64,000 nucleotides of DNA from Emydura subglobosa (Eukaryota > Chordata > Testudines > Chelidae), in contig ML679966.1 in NCBI GenBank assembly GCA_007922225.1, forward strand, positions 58,362,148 through 58,426,147, in the 5' to 3' direction. The notes under the pieces were generated by a model. The model searched no databases, was not told the origin of the DNA, and worked only from the letters and a program-made list of their open reading frames with translations. Position numbers and translations under genes: made by a program. This document shows positions 34,207 through 45,281 of this stretch, one piece after another (the first letter of the stretch is position 1; the number at the start of each line of letters is the position of its first letter).

Positions 34207-35227
34207 CTGCTGTTTGTGGGAAGGACTGAACTACATACTACTTTGTCTCTGTTACGTAGATAAATGAAACCTTCTTTGTCCTGTGGTAGTTAACAAGACC
34301 AGGCCTACCTCTTTAAACTTATCAACTCACCCATATTTTTGGGAAATATCACCAAGGTGAGGGGACACTTCATAAACCCATAAAGCCAGGAGCCAGCTCA
34401 TGACTCAGAGTAGATTACAGTGGGAAAGTTTTTGAAACTTGCATTTGACCTCAGTTTTTATGTTGCTGGTGCTTCCAGATATTTAGAAGGGGGTCATAGG
34501 GAAATAGCTAGAATTTGCCGGTTTTCTATAGTGAAGATGTTTGGAAAGTTATTGTAATTGTTCTTCAGGCAATGGACAAATAGATCCAGTTTCTCAACCC
34601 ATGTTGGAAAGAAGCACTTAAAACAAAGATATTTTTAGATTTGTAGCATTCCCTAATATACCTTATTTTGCTTAGATCCTAGTTCTTTCTGTGCCACTGA
34701 CACATCAAGCAGTCCAGTTTCTCCTTTGATTATGGTTTCTTGGTACTTCTTACCAGGTAATGCCAGCACATTCAACATCCTATATCACTGTCTTCTGCCA
34801 GTTCTTGCTTGGCCTTCTTTGCTTTCTTTTTTTGGGGCCCAGTTCAATGGTCACTTAGCTTGTCTCCCATTTTCTATATGGTGTACGTGTCTCTCTAATA
34901 TTTTCTAACATGTCCTTCTCTGTCAGGTCCCTTACTCTTGCGTTTGTTTTGTCTTTCAGGAAATGTGTGCTGTCTTCTTCAGCCATCTGTGATGAGTAGT
35001 CTCCAATCTTTTTGTAGCCACCGTCATCAGCCAAGTCTCTGCTCTGGAAATTGTATGCTCAGTACAATCGCATGGTACATTGACCTATAGTCTGATATGG
35101 AGACCTCTGTTTGTTTGGATGTTGTTCATCCTTCCAAAGTAGTGTTTGCTTTTCCTAATCTCGTACCTTTTGTGGCCAACTTCAAATGTCATAACACTCC
35201 CCAGATAGTAGAACTCTTCTACCATGC

Positions 35228-35656
35228 TTAATTTCTTTTTAATCTATATACAACTTTGCATCTATCTGTCCAGTTTGCTACCTCCATAACCTTGATTTTC
35301 AGTGCATTTACTTTCAATCCAATGTTTGCTGCTTCCTGTTTTACCTCTGTGAGGACAATCATTCTGTTCCAGGTCATACTTAATAAAGGAATTTTGTTGG
35401 CAAAGTTAAGGTTGTGTAACTCATCTCCTCTAACCCATTTTACACAGGCCATGAGCTCTTTTGTTCTCCATTTTATCTCCCACTCTATTGCTATGCAAAG
35501 AGCCTTGGTGAATAACACACAATCTTGTCTATCTCTAGTTACAATATCAAACCATTCACCCAGGCCTATACCCAATCTTACTGTGCATCCACTTCCATCA
35601 GATAAACTCCTTATTATGTTGATCAACTTGTCCCATAGCTTATAGCAATATTCCAC
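35228..35656 (-). pseudogene. RTE-like reverse transcriptase, palm and thumb fragment
   Basis: This 142-codon stretch is the longest open piece of the minus-strand LINE. It has 'WDKLINIIRSL' near residues 8-18, 'RDRQDCVL' where active elements have 'RQGCxLSP', and 'NLNFANKIPLL' where the F-A-D-D catalytic motif should be, so both catalytic aspartates are gone. 'GLKVNALKIKVMEV' near residues 112-125 matches the conserved 'GLKIN..KT..M' block. The plus-strand ORF at 35256-35645 is only its shadow. Confidence 0.75.
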
Positions 35657-35846
35657 AAAGTCCCTGTATGAACACTGTCAAATGCTTTCTCAAAGTCAAT
35701 AAAGGAGATTAAGATGGGTTTTAAGCAATAGTAGTAGCTTTTTCGATGATCTGTCAGAGGGAATATCTGTTCACAAAGTGATTTATCTCGATGGAACCCA
35801 GCCTATTGTTCTTGTAATATTTCATCCACTGTCGTCTTTATTCTAT

Positions 35847-36041
35847 TCAGCATAATGGTAGCCTATATTTTGCCTGGACTGATAGCAGCACAATACCTCT
35901 CCAATTTGTGCACTGAGTAAGATCACACTTTTTCCAGTCTTGTGGTACTTGCTCTTTTACACATTTAATTAGTTTTGTTAGCTGCTCATTCAGAATTTTC
36001 CCTTCCACCTTCAATAACTCTGTTTGAATTCTGTCAGCCAC
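35847..36041 (-). pseudogene. RTE-like ORF2, fragment before motif A
   Basis: This 64-codon piece starts 'ADRIQTELLKVEG', continues 'LIKCVKEQVPQDWKKCDL' and ends 'CTNWRGIVLLSVQAK'. Active elements carry 'P.ELLK..G', 'W....P.DWK.G' and 'NNWRGITLLSV' here, so the order is conserved. It is one frame of the broken ORF2. Confidence 0.7.
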
Positions 36042-36360
36042 AAGAGCTTTCTCCTGTTTGAGGCCTTTGATGGCTATTTCAGTTCCATTGGGTGTTATTG
36101 ATCCCCCTTTTATTTGTAATTCAATATTTACATTTTTCTTGCATCTGCATGACTGTCAGCTCTGGACAGTTTAATATGCAATGGAAATTTTCGTTCCATT
36201 GTCTGGCTTGTTCTTCATGTATTTTCAGTATCTGTCCATGAGAGTCCCTGATAGGCACCACCTGTTTTGGTCTGGTTCTTCTGCAGTGGGCCACAGAAGA
36301 GGGTGGAAGAAAGATGCATGAATTGCATTTGGACATGAGCAGTGATTGAGGAGAATAAAG

Positions 36361-37000
36361 CTATGAAGGCAAAAAAGGAAAATTGCAAGTTAAAGGTAGA
36401 AATCTTGGGGATGGGGAGTACCCAAGATACAAAGAGAAGGACGAAGAAATAGAGAAAAGATGCAGATGAGAATGAAATGCATGGGTTCAGGAGAAGGCTG
36501 CATATGCAGATGAAGCAGCACAGAGGAGAAATTTCAAGTAGCTCTATAGACTAGTGAATGACCTCCTTAATATATAAAGAATTTACTGTCTGCACAATTG
36601 CCATGAAACATCTTCTGAGAAGGAAAAGGCCTTTGAAATAAGTGTTCATTACTTTAAAATTGAAATTATGACCTGAATTTTCAGGGGTGATGACTATCCA
36701 TGACTTCACTGGTTACCCATAACTCCCATGACTTCACGATGAGTGCGCATCACCTCTGAAAATCAGACTAATTTTATGTAGAGGCTATCAATGATTTGAA
36801 GTGCCTAACTTCAGATGGGTTTTAACGTTTTGGTCTTGATTTGTGATTTGCAAGTACGATGAGGCTAAACATCTTAGGACAATAAAATGTAACTACAGTA
36901 TTTGTGCTGTCAAAAATTGTACCCATGGTTAGTTGCAAGCTCAAAATTATAAATCACATATGAAATCAGGTTCAGTGTATGATGCCTAATTACTTATTAC
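36361..37000. other. No gene; one short palindrome
   Basis: An imperfect palindrome lies at about 36670-36770 (GAATTTTCAGGGGTGATGAC against CATCACCTCTGAAAATCAG) and belongs to the short foldback group seen elsewhere here. The rest is unassigned. Confidence 0.5.
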
Positions 37001-37004
37001 TGAT

Positions 37005-37165
37005 GAAGTAGTACAGGTCTAGGAAAGAGAATTACTGGGATCTATATCCATCTCTGCTACTGAATCTTTGTGACCTTAGGCAAAATTACTTAATCACTCA
37101 CTGGTAATACATCTGTGCCTCAGTTTACCTTTATTTCTACTTCATGGAATGGTTCAATAATTAAT
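37005..37165 (+). mobile_element. MIR/CORE-type SINE remnant
   Basis: The order ATCTCTGCTACTGAATC, TTTGTGACCTTAGGCAAA, ATTACTTAATC and CTGTGCCTCAGTTTACC is that of the MIR core (known form: ...GACCTTGGGCAAGTCACTTAACC...GTGCCTCAGTTTCC). These SINEs have tRNA-derived heads and LINE2-like tails and are very old, which fits the divergence. Confidence 0.8.
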
Positions 37166-37422
37166 CCAAGATAAAGCTTGCTTTCTGCTGTACTGGTGAG
37201 TATAGGAATCCTTTTCCAATTACTGTCATAGCTAGGTGGAATGTTTTCATTCTATACAGCATTGCATTAGAAGTTATTCCCGGATAACTCAGTGGTTTGC
37301 AGGCACATGCAGTATTGTCAAAAGAATTTGATCCACTAGAGGGGGAATATAAAAGAACCTCTCCTTTCCTTAGCGTTTCCTGCTAGAACAAATTTTAGGA
37401 ATAGACCATTCTCCCCCACACA

Positions 37423-37434
37423 CACACACACCAT
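37423..37434 (+). repeat. Short (CA)n tract
   Basis: Six CA units. Too short to be informative. Confidence 0.7.
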
Positions 37435-37494
37435 TTCAAGCGTGGTATCCCATTGATGCCAAAAATTACTTTGAGCTCATTGGCAAAGTATAAC

Positions 37495-38510
37495 TGTGAT
37501 GCTCCCCATGGGCATCCATGGTTGTGAGGTACCTGCTTTTAGCATGAAGCAGTATTGTCTATTCCTGCTGTGGATCAGATCCCTGAAACCTACAGACTCT
37601 GGCAGCACAAGTACTGCCTTCCTGTCCCCAGCAGGTCTTGCTCTCTCTATACAGGTAGTGGTAGGCACACTCCAGCCCCCAAACACTCAGAGCTTTCCCT
37701 GCAATACACAGCCCCTTATCCTCTAAATACTCATAGAATTACCAGGTCTGCTGTTTCCAATGGAACAGTACACACCAGATTGTAAGATTCAACTCAGGAT
37801 CATCATTTACTAAATAGCATAGTGCTTAGATATTCTTACGTTGAAAACAAGAATAAGTTTATTATCAAAGGACAGAGATTCAAGTGACAGTAAGAATGTT
37901 GGAAACAAATGGTTACATATAAAACACAATCATAACATGCTCTCTTGATACTAAATTTGACTGACAGGTTGACTTCCTGCTTCACGGGAAAGAACTTCGG
38001 GTGAGAATTTTCTTGTTTTCAACTGTCTGGTTGAGATCCCTCTTTCATGAAGCAAATTTGCTGTCCATTTACTTCCTAAGTGAGGAATGCTATGATGTCT
38101 TTGTCCTCCAAACATAGTAGAGCAAATCTTTGAAGTGCATCTCAGGATAATAGTCTCTTCCCCGGCTGTTTTTCTCTTCCTGTTAGTTTCTTTCTGAAGT
38201 TCTTGCAATCCTTCTTTTGCATACAGTTCAGACTAGTGGAAGGAGACCACTGTGAATGAGACAATACTCAGTGTACCTGTAAAGAGGGGGAGAAACATTA
38301 CTTGACTGACTGAACCTGGTTTTCACTTTTCACCTTGCCTAACTAAAAACTTCAAGAATATAATTTCAGTACAAATACATAACTCCTTACACAACATTTG
38401 TACGTGTATTTCACTGATCACCATTCTGGCACCAGCTTCATTGGTGATCTCACATGGCCACCTTTGGTGAACTAGAATGTACATTCCAGACTCAGGAGTG
38501 TCTGTAACCC
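37495..38510. repeat. LTR-like repeat, copy 1 (TGTGATGCT start)
   Basis: The block starts TGTGATGCTCCCCATGGGCA, followed by GGTTGTGAGGTACCTGC, and shares this beginning and an AATAAGTTTATTATCAAAGG-like segment near 37853-37870 with the block at 46710. The two copies differ elsewhere by large indels. I take both as decayed LTRs of one endogenous element in sauropsids. A 4-bp TAAC occurs before the start (37491-37494) and again at 38380-38383, but this could be chance. The 60-85-codon ORFs here are artefacts. Confidence 0.4.
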
Positions 38511-38680
38511 ACATCCATCATGCTGTGTGCCCCTTTTGGCACCTGCTCACAATACTGCACAAAATTAAGTTTACGTGTAACACAAGGGTTTCAATTGATT
38601 TATAGACCTAGGTGATTGATTTGAAATAGTTTTTCAAAAGAGGCAATTTTTAATTGATACAGACCTGGAAAGTGCAAGGG

Positions 38681-38967
38681 GCAGAGGTCTGTGGAGACCA
38701 GCGTGCGTAGACAGACGCACTAGCTCTGCCTGAGCTAGCATACAAAAATAGCAATACAGCTGGGGATGGCATGAGCAGCAGCTTGGGGTAACCACTTGTA
38801 TGCACACCTGCCTGGACTCCCTGGGTACGTACTTGGGTGGCTAGCCCAAGCCACTGCCCATGCTACCCCAAGCTATGCTGCTATTTTTAGCATGCTACCT
38901 CAAGCAGCACTTTGTGGGTCTGTTTACCCAGGCTGGAAAGTACACTCCCAGCTGATGTGCCAGTATA
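38681..38967. mobile_element. MITE-like element with long inverted arms
   Basis: The left arm GCTAGCATACAAAAATAGCA (38736 on) pairs with TGCTATTTTTAGCATGCTAC (38878 on). GCGTGCGTAGACAGACGC on the left corresponds to GGTCTGTTTACCCAGGC on the right. The centre carries GGCTAGCCCAAGCCACTGCC. Foldback DNA elements of this type are common in turtles. Ends and target duplication are not clear. Confidence 0.6.
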
Positions 38968-39026
38968 ACCTTAGAGCCTTGCATTATACATTGTAATGCA
39001 TGGGCCATTTTATTTCTTCTTAAAGA

Positions 39027-39051
39027 AGAGAGAGAGAGAGAGAGAGAGAGA
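39027..39051 (+). repeat. (GA)n microsatellite
   Basis: About 12 AG units. Confidence 0.95.
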
Positions 39052-39478
39052 TGTGCTGTGAGGTCATTTGTGGAAAATACACAGGTACAGCTTTGTAGGA
39101 AGAAGTTGCTGCTGATAAATGAGATAAATGTGGTGAGAGATTTGCCCTACAGGACAGATTGTTGCAGTTACATGGGGTGCTTTATAGAACCATATTCTGT
39201 ATTTAGCTGTAATAGAACAAGGGAAGGACACAGTAACAGGTGATGAACTGTGGAGTCACTGTCTTAATTGTCAAGTGCTTAACAGCCAGATGAGAAACAC
39301 AAAGAATAGCACTAACCCTGTACCCACAGAAAGAGGGTCTATAATCCATCTGTAAACCGACAGTACCTCTAGAATAACTGTACACACACAAAGTTACTGA
39401 TGTGCACAATTAAATAAACATTAAAACATCTGGATAAATAAGAGCTGATCTAAAATAACTAGCATAGTTTGAAATGGA

Positions 39479-39710
39479 ATAAGCATGGTCTAATGCACAG
39501 GGCTAGAATTCAACAGATTTGGGTTCTATTTACTAGATCTGCTATAGGCTCACTGAGACCCAAGCTAGTCACTTAGCACCCTGGACTCAGTTTTAGGTAT
39601 AAAATTAGCAAAATGTTTATCTGTCTCGTAGAAGTCTTCATGTGTTTATATTTAAGTGCGTACAGGTCCTCAGGTAAAAGGCTCTATGATATTTATTATT
39701 ATTATTACAA
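39479..39710 (+). mobile_element. MIR/CORE-type SINE, nearly full length
   Basis: Head, core and tail can be followed. The head TGCACAGGGCTAGAATTCAA and GATTTGGGTTCTATT stands for the B-box region; the core is GCTAGTCACTTAGCACCCTG and GACTCAGTTTTAGGTATAAA; and the tail AGGCTCTATGATATTTATTA runs into an (ATT)n run at 39692-39708. The layout and the ATT-rich end are those of MIR-like CORE-SINEs with a LINE2-type tail. Confidence 0.8.
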
Positions 39711-40120
39711 ATCCCGTCTATGCTGTTGGAATTTGTTTTTGAGAGGGTAACAGGGATAGCAGACCGTATTGAAGCCATTTTTGTGTTATGAAGAGATCTA
39801 ACAAAGTATTGCACAATAGACATATGTTACATAAGAGTAGCAAATAAAATAAAAAAGCCATCAGCCTTGAAAAGATAAAAGCATATAAAAAGCACAGGTT
39901 GTGAAGGAATGTATGTATTGTTCAGTGTATAATGTGAAGTAAGCTCAATGAATTATCAGAGGGTTTAGGCCACTGACCTAACACATTTCAGTGTATGTAC
40001 GGTTATACATGTAAAAAGGAAGGCATTTTGTGTTGAAACTTGAAAACGACATCAAATTCAATAGACCAGCAAAGAAGTCAGAGATCGGTAGAATCAGGAG
40101 CAATGTCATTGTTTCAACAT
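39711..40120. other. No recognised feature
   Basis: I see nothing nameable in these 410 bp. Confidence 0.5.
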
Positions 40121-40124
40121 AATG

Positions 40125-40183
40125 CATGGGGGGATAAACCAGATGACCTCCTGAGATCCCTTCTAGCCCTACATTTCTATGAG
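40125..40183 (+). mobile_element. CR1 LINE 3' end, very short
   Basis: GGATAAACCAGATGACCTCC, then TGAGATCCCTTCTAGCCC and TTTCTATGAG, is the last 60 bp of a CR1 3' end, an extreme 5' truncation. Confidence 0.75.
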
Positions 40184-41917
40184 GTTGACAGTGATGTAGG
40201 CGATACACTGTAAAAACTTGCACTTTATCCCCTGTTCTAGATTAGTTTCAGCCACATTTGAAGTTGTCTATTGCTTCTGAGCATACATGACTTTTAATTT
40301 TTTTAAATAACAGCTGCAGAATGTCTTGCAAGTCAACAGAATGAGTCCATAACACTCAAGGACTTGACAGATCTTTTAGTCTTGAAACATAAGCATTTAC
40401 CACTTCTTTAAATTTTAAATTTAAATGATGAAAAAAATAAATGCATGGTGATAAGGTTAATACATTTCAATAAAAATGTGTAACTCTGTGAACATTACCA
40501 TTCAAATATTTGGAGAAAGCCTATACCAAATGAGTATTTGTTCAGGACAGACAAAACAAACAAAGGAGTGATGGTAGACTGAACCATGAAACCAAAAATA
40601 CACATAAAGAGTTCAAAGAGCAACCACAATAAGCGAGATTTATCTCTGATGTAACTGTCTTGACTTCAGAGAAGTTACCCTAGGAATTAAATTTGACCTA
40701 GCAGTAAAAAGCATTTTAAATAGGAGCCTAGAAAGTATGTTAATTTGGAGCATGGATCAAATTGTTCTGGTACTCCAGGAAGGTCTTGTTGAAAAATGAA
40801 AAAAAAAGGGGAACATGAAGTTATATACATACTATTTCTGGTATATCAGTATCCACCAAATTGGTAAGGGCTTTTCATGTTCCATTTCTATGACAACTCA
40901 GTACAGTCCTGCCACTGCTTTTGGCTCATATCTCAGTCCGTGCTCTGCAGTGACACGCTCCATAGACAAAGAATGATGTTCAAAGCAGAGGCAGAATGCA
41001 GCAGGCTGACCTGGCATCCTGTGGAATACAGAAGCATCTCCAGAGGTGGTACCACCATAGCTAGGACAGAAGGAAGAGAATCAATTGAGGAGGAATAAAA
41101 TGTCTAATTAAAATATATATATTTGTTTAAGAAAGGTATAAACTTAAAGAGAGAGGTTCAGAGACTGGGGACAAGTGGGACTTGACAAATGAGAAATATA
41201 ATCATTCACTTGCAGTATATTATTCAATTATTAGTTGACCCCGTGTGCTTTATAGAATTTCAGGCAGGGTGTGGTTCCTGATAAACCAGGAGGCTAAACT
41301 GGAACTCAATCTGTGGAAACTAGTGTCTGTGTAATTGTAGCTATTTTCTTGAATAAGTGCCTCCTGTTGAGGAAGATCCATGATTCCAGGACAAAGAAGG
41401 TGAGAGTCAGAGGATGAAAAGAGCATGGGGAAAAGATGAGAGAGGCAAGAGCAGAAAGATTTTTCAATAGAGAAAATAGAACTTTAATGCAAAAGAATAA
41501 GTGAGAAAATAGAACAATGAAAATATCAGTCTTTAAATAAAGAGTTTAAATAATATTTCAGCTGTACATCCAGCACTATTATTAGTATGCAGCAGAATAA
41601 CATTTAGATGTTGATTCTTGGAGTTAGTGGCCTTGGAGAAATCTGGGTGCTCCCAACAGAAAAGCAGGACTCTCCTAATCCCATAGGAAAAAGACACTTT
41701 TATTACTCAGATGGAGTTCAAAGCATGTTTATCTTTCAGCAAAGTAAAAACCTAATCGGATTCAGCCTTTCAGCTTAAGAGAATCTTCAAGAGAAGATTT
41801 TACTCATATGCCATTCAAAGTGCATTTATCTTTTAGCCATATACAAACAGCTCAATCCAGCATTTTGGACTACGGGACCTTCTTCAGGGAATTAGGAGCA
41901 TAGAGCAACAGAAGCAT
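40184..41917. other. No recognised feature
   Basis: I see no gene or nameable repeat in these 1.7 kb. The 73-codon ORF at 40877-41098 has no motif. Confidence 0.5.
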
Positions 41918-41927
41918 AGTTTAAAAA

Positions 41928-42006
41928 AACAAGAGTCCTGTAGCACCTTAAAGTCTTAACAAATTTCTGCGGGCATAAGCTTTCGTGGGCTGCAACCCAC
42001 TTCGTC
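41928..42006 (-). mobile_element. 79-bp truncated foldback element with a perfect 10-bp target duplication
   Basis: AACAAGAGTCCTGTAGCACC (41928 on) through GGCATAAGCTTTCGTGGGC to CACTTCGTC matches one arm of the element at 5936-6437. It is bounded by a perfect 10-bp direct repeat AGTTTAAAAA (41918-41927 and 42007-42016). The AACAA-GAGTCC end is the same as in the longer copy, while the other end stops inside the arm. Confidence 0.8.
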
Positions 42007-42082
42007 AGTTTAAAAAGACACTCAATATCAAGCCAAAGTGGTTCCTCTGTCAGAAGTGAGTCTCGTGGTATTAGAGAAAAGT

Positions 42083-42809
42083 AGGGCTGTCAAATTATTT
42101 TTTAAAATTGCAGTTAATTGTGAGATGAAAAAGATAGTAGCGATTAGTCAGTTTTAATTGCGCTGTTAAACAAAAATAGAATATAAATTTAAATTTATTA
42201 TAAATATTTTGATGTTTTTTCTACATTGTCAAATATATTGATTTCAATTACAACACAGAATACAAAGTATAAAATGTTCACTTTATATTTTTATTACAAA
42301 TATTTGCACTGTAAAAAAGAGAATCAAACAAAATAGTATTTTTCAAATAACCTCATACAAGTACAGTCGTTCAATTTCTTTATTGTGAAAGTGCAAACGA
42401 AAAAAGTAGAATTTTGGTTTTTTACATAACTGCACTCAAAAATAAAACAATCTAAAATTTAAGAGCTTACAAATCAAATCATGAAGGGGCATATGAATAT
42501 TTAGCTTATCTGGCACATAAATATCTTGCTACATCACTTACAACAGTGCCATGAGAATGCCTGTTCTTACGTTCAGGTGACATTGTAAGTAAGAAGCGGG
42601 CAGCATATTATCATAAATGTAAACAAACTTGTTTGTCTTAGCGATTGGCTGAATAAGAAGTAGGACTGAGTGGACTTGTTTGAGGTGACTTGAAAAATAT
42701 TATTTCTTTTGTTTCTTTTTTAAAGTGCAATTAATTGTAAGTATTTTTCAGTCTAGTTAATTTGTTTTGTGTTAATTGCCTACATTAATTGTGATTAATT
42801 GACAGCCCT
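42083..42809. mobile_element. hAT-like non-autonomous DNA transposon, 727 bp, AT-rich
   Basis: The ends AGGGCTGTCAAAT (42083 on) and ATTGACAGCCCT (to 42809) are inverted, with TTAATTGTGA-type pairs just inside. The T/CAGGGCTGTCA end is one I associate with hAT superfamily MITEs of vertebrates. The interior is AT-rich without an ORF that looks like a transposase. An 8-bp target duplication expected for hAT elements could not be matched, probably through decay. Confidence 0.7.
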
Positions 42810-44050
42810 CTCAGGAATGTAGTTTGATTTTTGAGTTTGACATTGGTATTAGGCCACAGTTGTACATTTGAGCACTTTTTTCTCAGACATATCTAACGTC
42901 CTATCTATGTTCACGGATCAGAGTAAAATTTTCCGTAATTTTAAATCTCCATTCTGAAAGTTTACATAGCATAGCACAATTATTTCTATCAGCAATGATA
43001 TACTGACTTCCATTTTTCCATATAGTGGGATTGCTACTGATTTCTAATCCACATCTATTTTTTCTTCACATTATTTATAGGGCATTTCACCATGACAGGT
43101 CACCATCTTTATACAGTGTCTCTAATCCAATGCTTTTCTCATGATTTTATATACAATTTCAGTTTCTTGCGGTGAGCTTGCTTTCTTGTATCTCTGATTT
43201 GTATTACTTCCATTTACCTACATTTCTGTCACATCTCATCTTTCTTCAGTCACTGCTTTTCTTTGAGCTTCTCTCATGTGTCTCTTTTGCAGTTTCCATC
43301 CACAGTTTACATAATCTGTGCTTGGCTTCTTAACTACCTTCATTTTATTTACAATCTCCAGCTGGAACCACTATTGCTGCATTTTATTTGGATTCGGCAT
43401 CTTTCCTGCAATCTAACAAATCTTCTTTGCAGTTACTCAACAGTTTCTGACTTTCAGCCAGTTCAGCAAAAAGAATGATTTTTTTTATTTCCATCTTGAA
43501 TTGATGCTTTTACCTGTGGATTGTTCTGCACATTATCACATCCACGTGTGCAATATTTTTCCTCTTGTTCCTCCTGGCACTTCTACTTGAAGCTTCAACT
43601 GAATGGTAGATTTAATGTCATCTTCTATATATTTTCTTGTGTATTATACAGATAAAGAAGGTATGTTATTCATTTCCCATTGCCATGTCATCTAAAAGGG
43701 TTATTAACAATCTTCTTTGCTTTTCAGGATTTTGTTTGTTTCCTGCTTGGAACAGTGTCCAAGTTCCATTGCTCCATTCCCACAACTATAGCCACTTGTC
43801 AGTATGACTACACTCTTTGGCCTCTTGCTTCCAGTTGGTGTACCAATTCACATCCTTATGGTCTCTGCTGACTGGGACTAGAGACTTCCTAAAAAATAGT
43901 GACCATGGTTCTTGAAGTACAGCTATAAAAACAATATACTTGGTTCTGTTTTCATTCTTAATGACTTCCATAACGCTTTGTTTAGTTTATAAGACAAACT
44001 GTTTTGTTCTTCTACCCTCAGTCTGAGATTGGAAACTCAAGTTGTGTTCT
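42810..44050. other. No confident feature; faint coding-like minus-strand pieces
   Basis: On the minus strand short pieces read like coiled-coil protein, for example 'LAESQKLLSNCKEDLLDC' at about 43400-43460 and 'KLQKRHMREAQRKAV' at about 43250-43300. They are in different frames and separated by stops. This may be a very worn pseudogene, or composition alone. Nothing is nameable. Confidence 0.25.
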
Positions 44051-44052
44051 GG

Positions 44053-44132
44053 AGGCCAGATTCAGATCTAAATTACACTATTGGATTCAAAACTTCAGCT
44101 TTACACTAGTGTGAAATAAGAATCTGACCTTA
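44053..44132. repeat. Short foldback repeat (GGCCAGATTC family)
   Basis: AGGCCAGATTCAGATCTAAA on the left pairs imperfectly with GAAATAAGAATCTGACCT on the right, and TTACACTATTGG pairs with TTTACACTAG nearer the centre. It is the same general family as 50956-51042, 52312-52383 and 57422-57487: 60-90 bp palindromes that begin G-G-C-C-A-(A/G)-(A/G)-T-(T/C)-(C/T). Confidence 0.55.
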
Positions 44133-44678
44133 TGTCTTGCATCACCACAAGTAGTAAAGATTCTTCAGTCAGCTTTTTGTTAACTATTTTGTTGGTGAGC
44201 ATGCTGCAGAATGCAATCTAGCTATTTATCCATAGCTGTATTGTCTCTGCATTGCTATCCAGAATAAACACTTAGGGGGCTTAGTAGAATAATATATATG
44301 GGAGAAGGTATGTTGAATAAGAAGCTGCCATTTTTAGTCATTCTTCTGATTATAAGCACACTTGAGTTAATTCACCATTGAAGTGTAATCACGTCTGGTA
44401 TGAAAGGAAAGCAGCCAGGCACACAGTAGGATGCATAACACTGTAAGTGAGGGAAGTATTGTACAAGGACATGAAAACAAGCCCCTACTTTTTACAATGA
44501 GCAACATGGGATTATAAATACCTAAGCAGAGTGGACATGAACTCTACGTTCATGGGTTCATCCACAAGAGATTTTGGATGGAGTGGTAGGAAGAGTCTGG
44601 GTTTGGCCAGCTGTGCATCCCAAAAAACAACAATGATCTAAAAGGTCAAAGACCCTGCACCAGTCCTTATTGCTTGTC

Positions 44679-44709
44679 TTTTTTTTTTCTTTCTCTCTCT
44701 CTCTCTCTC
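44679..44709 (+). repeat. T-rich run followed by (CT)n
   Basis: A run of T leads into nine CT units (44692-44709). This is a pyrimidine-only tract of about 30 bp. Confidence 0.9.
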
Positions 44710-44975
44710 CAACAAACACCTAACCTGGCTCCCCAGCCTCAGGATAATGAAACAAAGCTCTTCCAGGAGTATGACTAAAATAAACTGTTCCCAGAAATGT
44801 ATCTTCCCTTCTCCCACTGGAGTACATACACCTCGTCTCAGGCTTCTGTATCGCAAACTTCAAAGAATTAAGTTAAATCCTTCAGAAGGATTAGGGGCTG
44901 AGTTAAACTGGTTGTTCTGAGAATTTTTTTAATCCAAGCCTTAAAACAATAAAGGAAAAGTCCTGTGCCCACTGA

Positions 44976-45065
44976 AGTCTCATAGACTTTAAGGCCAGAA
45001 GAGACCATCATGATCATCTAGTCTGACCTGCACATTGCAGGGAACAGAACCTTGCCCACTCATTT
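44976..45065 (-). mobile_element. CR1 LINE 3' end, subfamily 3, minus strand
   Basis: Read on the minus strand, CCTGCAATGTGCAGGTCAGA, then CTAGATGATCATGATGG and CTTCTGGCCTTAAAGTCT is a CR1 3' end of the 'GGTCAGACTAGATGAT' subfamily. On the plus strand it appears as CTTTAAGGCCAGAAGAGACC. It differs from the subfamilies at 9856, 11619 and 34206. Confidence 0.75.
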
Positions 45066-45281
45066 CTATAACAGTCCCATAACCTTGGGCTAAATTACTG
45101 AAGTCCTCATAATTTGATTTAAAGTCAATGGCAAAGCTCCCATTTAAGTCAGTAGAAGCTAGGATTTCACCCTAAACTTTTCCCTCAGTGGCATTATTTA
45201 TAAACTCCTTTATGCAGAAAATCTTTGCATTATCCCACTAGAATATAAATCAATTCAGTGACCCACAAATTAATCACTGGC
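45066..45281. repeat. Decayed palindromic repeat in unassigned sequence
   Basis: ATTTAAAGTCAATGGCAAAG and CTAGGATTTCACCCTAA at 45117-45175 resemble the short 'CATTGACTTCAATGG' foldbacks. The pairing is poor. Confidence 0.35.

Larger units (their letters stand above)
34720..36360 (-). mobile_element. Non-LTR retrotransposon ORF2 remnant, RTE-like
   Basis: Read on the minus strand, 36360 to 34720 follows the order of a LINE ORF2 from just before the reverse transcriptase to the C-terminus. The pieces are 'QARQWNENFHCILNCPE' (about 36200), 'CTNWRGIVLLSV' (about 35890), 'FIDFEKAFDSVH' (about 35690, motif A), then the palm, 'EEFYYLGSV' (about 35200), 'AETW' (about 35040), and a stretch near 34850 that matches a 'KRGRP..W' block. 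The 'NWRGI.LLS' motif and C-terminal order are those I associate with the RTE clade and relatives. Exact clade is not certain. Many frameshifts mark it as inactive. Confidence 0.75.

Noticed and set aside
35256..35645. 129-codon plus-strand ORF
   Set aside because: It is the complement shadow of the RTE-like reverse transcriptase frame on the minus strand.
37491..38383. TAAC repeats as a target duplication of the LTR-like block
   Set aside because: Four bases recur by chance often, and the right end does not agree with where the block's similarity seems to end.
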